Below are positions 57,621 through 64,000 of a stretch of DNA of 64,000 bases, one piece after another. The position numbers were made by a program, and so were the translations under genes. Source of the stretch: Protonemura montana (Eukaryota; Arthropoda; Insecta; Plecoptera; Nemouridae); assembly GCA_947568835.1 (NCBI GenBank), contig OX387602.1:17473021-17537020 (forward strand). The letters are read 5' to 3'. Each line of letters starts with the position of its first letter. Positions within the stretch are counted from its first letter, which is position 1. A model generated the notes under the pieces. It had not been told where the DNA came from. It did not search any database and was given only the letters and a program-made list of their open reading frames with translations.

Positions 57621-60600
57621 TGCGGGTGAAATATAGAGTACCAAGAATTCATAACAATCGGACCTTAATGAGCACCCGCTAAAGATATTGTGTTGCTTTG
57701 GATGAGATTGCAATCGCTCTCAGTTGCATCAGTTAGCGGCGCACTGACGAACTACTTCCATTCGCCGTGGTAATTAGCCGCAAGACGTAAGAAAACAAGT
57801 AGAAATGCCAGCAAGCCATCATTTTCAAATACAAAATACTGTTGTACACCATGACAACCTCCATGGTTTAATGTTAAGTAAATAGTTCAACGAACCTGTA
57901 AGGTCCAAAAATAACAAAACAAAGAAAGTGCATCTATTTTGCAAACACCCATTCGTGCAAATACCACGAGTCACTTTTTAATATTCCACCCCGTGTCTAG
58001 TAATGAGCATTAATTCGTGTGTAGTATTTTATTAGAGACATCAACGAAACGTGCGGACACGTGGGTGGGCCGGCGCACTCGTCGCCGCCGCCTAAAGAGC
58101 ACGTGTCGCGGTGCAACGATCCCAGGCGGCAGTGGGTGCAACTTTCATTACAAGATCGATCAGCGAGCTTGCTTATCGCCGATCGGCCATCGACGGTATC
58201 AGATTCTTAGCTTCACGAGTACACGAAGTATGGGACACGAACCCATATCTCAAGATTCCAAAACAGCTGGACAATATTCAAGAAGTAATAAGCGTTGTTT
58301 TAGGACGATTTTTTTATAGGTTATGTTGAAAGCAGCCAAATAATCAAGTCCAATCTTATTAGCATGTTAGAATTGGGCTTACAATTTCAAGTGTACTCCG
58401 CAGAATTGCGGTCTGTACCGAGCACCTGCCCAATTTAAATAAATCAAGCAGTAAAGTACAATCATTGACCGATGCCAAAAATTAGACATTGCCCCATCAT
58501 CATACAATCATAACAACAATAAATAAGGCTTCGTTTTGAAAAGGGACTCGAATGAATTGCATGTATACATAATCCGAGAAAAAACTAAGTGAACAAACAT
58601 TGCAATTACGTTCCTGATCTGTATTGAAACATCTAGGCGAAGTTGGTTCGCCGCGCAGACAACCCACAATCATCATGTCAGTAGCTAAAGAAAGCCCGAA
58701 GCCGTCGCCATCAATGCTCTTATTACAACGAGCCAGTTCGCCATAAACCCCTCAGCAGCAGCCATTACTTGTGTGTTCAACATGCATCTTTGATTGAAAG
58801 TAATGACTAGAATACTCTGCATCTTGATCGAAGAATAGAAACCAAGACTATATCACGAAGAATAATCAGGTTGGTATGGTTTATGGGCCACCCACATCAT
58901 ATTATAGTTCGGATCAAAATCCGATATGGATGGCTAACCATTTTATTGCGATGATTTTTATTTAAGGGTTGATGTAGTTCAATATAAGCTGAATTGAAAC
59001 ACCAATGATAGCTGATAGCTAATCTTAAACAGTTCTCTTTAGATCTGTCTATAAAATTTGCAAATATCTTACAACATTGCCATTACATGGCGGTGTAAGA
59101 CCGCGTCGATACCGACACAAAGAAAGTCCCTGTTCACGCAAGCCCATGACGTACACACAAGCATTGCAATTGCAAAGGTGATATTACCGATATCTATTTT
59201 CTTCCTTTTAGTGCGTAGTGGACGCGACGCCAAGAAGTTGTCAGCGAAAGTGTTTTACGTTGTTGCTCTTCCTGCGTAGCTATCACGCATGCGTGACACA
59301 TATAATCTCCCCCATCGCAAGATAACGAATTTAGCTCCTATACTTGGATAGGTCTGTTCTGTGCTGTACTGTTCAATGCCAATACAGACTTGCAGTAGGC
59401 AGGGCGGCTTATCAGGTTATTATCACGGACTTTATATCAGCGGTGCGATCTCCCCTGTGCACAGCAGTTCGTCCTGGTGCTAGTCACTTACAGCCCTGCC
59501 CCGCTTGCCCCTCTGCCCCCCGCGACAGCCCGTGGCAAGGGGTAGAAGCGGACGAGAATAGGATGTTGTTGCTTCATGGTTTGTGAGCGCTGAGTCGGTT
59601 TTACATTAGGATAAGTGTTGATAGACTTTCAGCTTGAATAAATTTGATAAAGAATGGATTCAGGACAAAACTGGACGTGGTGATAGTTACTTTTTTTTGG
59701 CTTGTAGAAAACTTTCGTGATGTCGAGAAATTGATGGAAAGGAAAGTAACAAGGAAATGATAATTGTCACTTCTTTGTCCCGTTGCATAGCACTTCGAAA
59801 TAATAACTGCATCTGTGCAAAAAGTCGGTGTTCACATTTACACTTATCTTTTTATTGCTGCCATTCCTATTGCAGATTTTTCAATGATCGTTGTATGTTG
59901 CCGCAATCTTGATTTCTTGATTTTTTACTGAAAACCTACCACAGGAAAAGCACAATACACGAGTATATTTGCATCCAAAATCAAGTTCAGTTCAACATCT
60001 CTCAAGATAATTTCATGGAATAATGACAAGGTAAATTACTAGCAAAATGTGCGCCTTCCGTGTGTTGTCCTGCTTAGCAATTGTGCTACTTCTCATAAGC
60101 GAGTCGAAGAAATCAATTTGTGAAGCGACCTCTGGGGTCAATATCCATTAAAAGATTGTGTAGAGATTACATGTAAATAATGGCCGAAACATCACCTGCC
60201 GAAACTGTCGACTCACCGTATCGAAAAAAACGTTCCACCTCCAGAAGTTTTGAATTTAATCAGGTTTACTGTCAGTGTATAAAACGAAATGATGCCAAAT
60301 TAACATTTTAAATTGTAATGCAAGAAAAAATGTATCATTTCATAGCAGGAAATAACATGTACCGACGGTGTCCAGAAAACCAAAAGATCTCGCTGTTTTT
60401 GAGGGATTTCAGCACCAGCCACGTTCGATAACCTAGCATCTAGCTCCTAGACATTTACTATCCAAACAGTCAGCAATCTTTTCCTGTCATAATCTACCGC
60501 GGGGCGAATCTAACGCTGACCGGTCATCTTGCGACTGGAACCCAACCCCTTTCTGCAACACCACTACATCGCACCGTAAAGCGGACATGTTATCGTCTTG

Positions 60601-63600
60601 CGATAACCCTGCACCCTTTGCACCCCTTCGCTTATCCTCTTAATACATTAATATATTCGCTCGTTCACTCATAGCCACCCCCTAAGCCCAGGGGTGTGAT
60701 ATCAAGATGACCTCTCCCAGGGCGACTCGTAAAATAAAAATACTGCCCTCGTGGTCACAAGTCTTTTGTAGAAGGTGAGGACACAAGTGTTGTGCGACGA
60801 TCTCTTGGGACAACCTTTACGCGATGGATTCAAAAGAGAATAATCAGGCATCGCATTTTTAATAACTTCATTTACCTACGCGCGGCTGGTCCATACTATT
60901 CATGCAAACGCACAAAATGCATGGTACTTAAAAGTTAAAACCGGTTGCGTAGTCCATGACACAAAATTCTAAAAGGTGCAAATACTTTCTTTGTGAGTTC
61001 GATAAATAATTAGGACATAATGCGAGATATCGCGATCTTACTTTATCAATGTAAAACAAATTACAGACTATAACTAATGTCACTGCAGTTGCAAAAGCAG
61101 AACTGCAGTGAAGTGCATCCTAAAAAATACCATGCCGTCTTTCGAAAACACCTTGATCGAATAATAAAGAGCGGAGTCGTGGCGTCGCTTTTCGAGTCGC
61201 GACTCCAATTAAGGTGTTAGCCGGACAGCGTGTGAATGAGAATCGATGGTGTAGCACAGATCTGACTGATGAATGAATGCTCCTCGATCTTATCCGGCAC
61301 CCGAAGACGCTGCCAGATACGAAACCAGTTCCAAACGTCCGATCCATCGCCACGTCTTGATTGGAATGAAAATATAATTGGGCTAGCAGGTAGCACATTC
61401 AAGTCAACTCATCATAACGTGGTTGCTGAAGGCGGTAGGCTTACTTTACAATGCAGAGTTTTCATTGTAAACTTCGCCAGCTTTTGCACCCCTATCTTTA
61501 AATCGCCATTCATTTACCACCCTCGACTCTAATACGATAAGACCCGCGTGGTCCGTTTCTCCCCGACTAGAGATTGTTATATTAGTAGCTATCTAGTGGG
61601 CATCTCTTTGTCTTTGTTGAACGCATTGCAACAGCGATCTGCCATCGCTGTCACTTCTGCGAATGCTGGTACCGGCACAGAGCCAGTGCCATCACTCAAC
61701 ATTGAGCACCCTGCACTAAATCTAGCCGGGCAATCTTTGGACACACCTGGATTTAAAACAAAAGAAAACAAAGAACAAATTGATTGTGATCTTTGGGATG
61801 GGGGTCCAAATTCCTTTTAAGAGCGACCACGTCATATTATTTAGACGTAAGAAGACATAACAATCAAGTTTGAGATTTTGGCTGCGTGCTGAGATCTCGA
61901 GAAGGATCTTACATGATGAGTGAAATTAGCAAATGTCTCCAATTTTGTTTTTCTTGTCGCTTTTTCCACTTTGTTCATTTCGCATGATATAGGTATGATA
62001 TATCGAAGCAAATATAAGTGTACTTCGTTCGATTAATGTCTCCGCATTGTGTAAAATAATTATTGTTGTAAGCTATTAGCTCGACGCAGATGAGAGGCTT
62101 GCCATGCAATTCACATAGAGCGCCGAGCTAATTAGAACCCAGTAAGCTCGTACAAATTGTTTACGAGGTATTTGTGACTTGACCAATTAATATATGTCAT
62201 TACTGAAGTGGCAATCAAATAGCACATGCTGTACCCTTACGATTATCAAGTCCCCACTAAAGAACTTCTGCCAGATCAAAACGAACGATCGACATTTTTA
62301 CCCCGCGAAAACTCGACGACGACGAGGCGATCGAAAACGGCAATCGTCTTACGGTTTCTTTGGCGTACATTCGCGATGTGTCTCAAGACGCCGGCCAAGT
62401 TGGTCAGATGCATGTCATTCGCTTCCGATCAAATCTCACCGTACACATGCGACTGGCGAGCACCGTACCGCGCTACCGCGACGTGCAAACCTGGCGACAA
62501 TTCACATTGTCCACCAGTCGATCTGTCCTCCGCACCGCGTATATGATGTTGATATGAATATGATGATCGGGCCCAGATAGCCAGGCTGCTAATATCCATA
62601 CAATGTCACGGCATATGGGGACTCAGAAAGCACGCATAGCTAACAATGTAATTACGTATTAATGAGATGCTTGCCTGAAATCAGATGAAAGAATTGGTTA
62701 TTCAAAGTCGTCTAGTACCATACATTGGTCAGCAATCAGTAGAAAATCAGCTGTGACAGTCGTTATACTCGACTTGAAACCGATCGGAAAACCGAAATTT
62801 GAAACAGGTTCTCGAATTCCGAGTCGTCCGACTTGCGGAATCCTTATCGGCCGGTCGTGGAGGTGCCGAGTTCGCGGGCCCGCCTCGCATCTAGGTCGTA
62901 ATTTCGCAGCATTTTTTTTTTTCAACTCGACAAGTAAAACAACTCATTTCTGACTATGCAACTTTTATGACGTACACATAAACTGAGTTGGAGTCGTATC
63001 AAAAACAGATCACGCTGTAAAAAGCCGACCGAAGATCGATCCGCGGCGGGCCGAACGGAACGACTCCATACCAGTGAACCGCTGCAGGCATTTCCACAGA
63101 TAGATACTACCCAGTACCCACATGTATATTACACATTCTGCTGATTACGACAACTAATTTATATTTTCCAGACGGGGCATCTAGCTCTATGCTTTCCAGA
63201 TAACGTCCCAGTTTCGCCTTTTATCTGGAAACCACGTCTATCATGTAATTTGTAAATATATTTTTTATCGTCTCGTTTCTATACTTAGTCGTATGAAATC
63301 ACGGTTGGTGCTGGTATAATTTGCATATATGTGCTGGGCGAATGTGAACGGAGATAGTGGCGGGGTTGACTAGATGCACGAGCTTGGCGCTATGATGCTG
63401 GGCGCCGGGGCGGGGCACGGGAACGGGGTGACAGGCCGCTACTCGCATCCATCCCTGTCAAGGGGACGTCGCGACGCCTGAAGGTAGCCACTCAAGCGCC
63501 CAAAACAAACCCCCACCTAGCGTCGGTCACCCACGTTTCAGAGTAGCGCCGAGCGCTATCATGTATAATGGCTATGGTGCAAGTTATTAGTCCCTGTATT

Positions 63601-64000
63601 TAGATTTGAGGAGGGCGAAGAGATGGGAGCGATAGCGATACGCCTCGTATGCAAATCTAGACGCCATGTATAAGTTCCTAACAAGATCTATCATTCATAT
63701 TATTTAATGGCATTTTTTAATTCTGTGGCGCAATTATTTATACCGGCTGATTTGCTTTTTTTTACTACTAAATATAAAGAATGTACTTTCATAGAAAATA
63801 ACGAATTATTTGATTTTGGCTTCAGATTGTACTTCGAGTCCAATTATGAGTGGTAATAGAGTATGATGTGACTCCACTTCATCACGAAACACATTTGGAA
63901 TTCAATCAGAACTCGTCTTGTGTGTCGTTCGATCATAAAAGATGTGAAAAATAATGAAATTCTTGATGAAAACCTCGGCCCTGTCCGATAAACCAAACAA

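Larger units (their letters stand above)
31673..64000 (-). other. Large non-coding region, probably the long 5' intron of the FOG-family gene
   Basis: No exon with recognisable similarity was found on either strand in 32 kb. Because the FOG-family gene still lacks its first exon or exons, most or all of this is probably its 5' intron, perhaps including the promoter. Features inside are listed separately: clusters of WGATAR motifs, SINEs, a diverged MITE, long C/G runs and splice-like sites. Conserved short exons, such as the FOG N-terminal MSRRKQ peptide, were looked for and not seen. Confidence 0.5.

Noticed and set aside
31673..64000. FOG first exon encoding an MSRRKQ-like N-terminus
   Set aside because: No minus-strand ATG followed by codons for this peptide was seen; short exons could have been missed.

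Overview
This is a window of an animal (invertebrate) nuclear genome. Every gene found is split by GT-AG introns, the exons match two conserved animal developmental regulators, and the remaining DNA is AT-rich intron and intergenic sequence full of SINEs, foldback MITEs and homopolymer runs. The species cannot be named. A protostome, perhaps a non-insect arthropod or other lophotrochozoan/ecdysozoan, fits the intron sizes, the 5S-rRNA-headed SINEs and the strong conservation of both proteins, but this is inference.

Layout. (1) 1-11603: no exon recognised; probably intron or upstream sequence of the next gene, holding a 401-bp foldback MITE (8684-9084) and a 932-bp TIR element (10529-11460). 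(2) 11604-17977, plus strand: the last five coding exons of mind bomb 1 (mib1), an E3 ubiquitin ligase of Notch signalling (C-terminal ankyrin repeats and three RING fingers). The reading phases agree across all four introns. A 78-codon antisense ORF with AT-ending, foreign-looking codon use lies in the first intron. (3) 17978-25841: 7.9-kb intergenic space between two convergent genes, crowded with repeats: a second copy of the foldback MITE, at least five tRNA-headed SINE-like units, one full 5S-headed SINE, and an array of six abutting GC-rich hairpins (23279-23547). (4) 25842-31672, minus strand: six exons of a FOG/ZFPM (u-shaped) family GATA cofactor, about 891 residues to the natural stop, with about ten zinc fingers and a PLDLS CtBP-binding motif. 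The 5' end is missing. (5) 31673-64000: no exon recognised; probably a very long 5' intron of the FOG gene and/or its upstream region. It holds clusters of GATA-factor motifs, long C/G runs, two more 5S-headed SINEs, a diverged MITE relative and a strong recursive-splicing-like AG|GT site on the FOG strand.

How the parts relate. mib1 acts on Notch ligand endocytosis in the signal-sending cell; FOG proteins bind GATA factors and recruit CtBP. They are convergent neighbours with no evident shared promoter. The GATA-motif clusters in the FOG intron suggest regulation of the cofactor gene by GATA factors.

Most unusual feature: the six-hairpin array. Each hairpin has a three-base loop of the C(GNA)G type on one strand or the other, the stems differ in sequence yet remain self-complementary, and consecutive hairpins abut or overlap by a few bases. 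I know of no element family that this matches.
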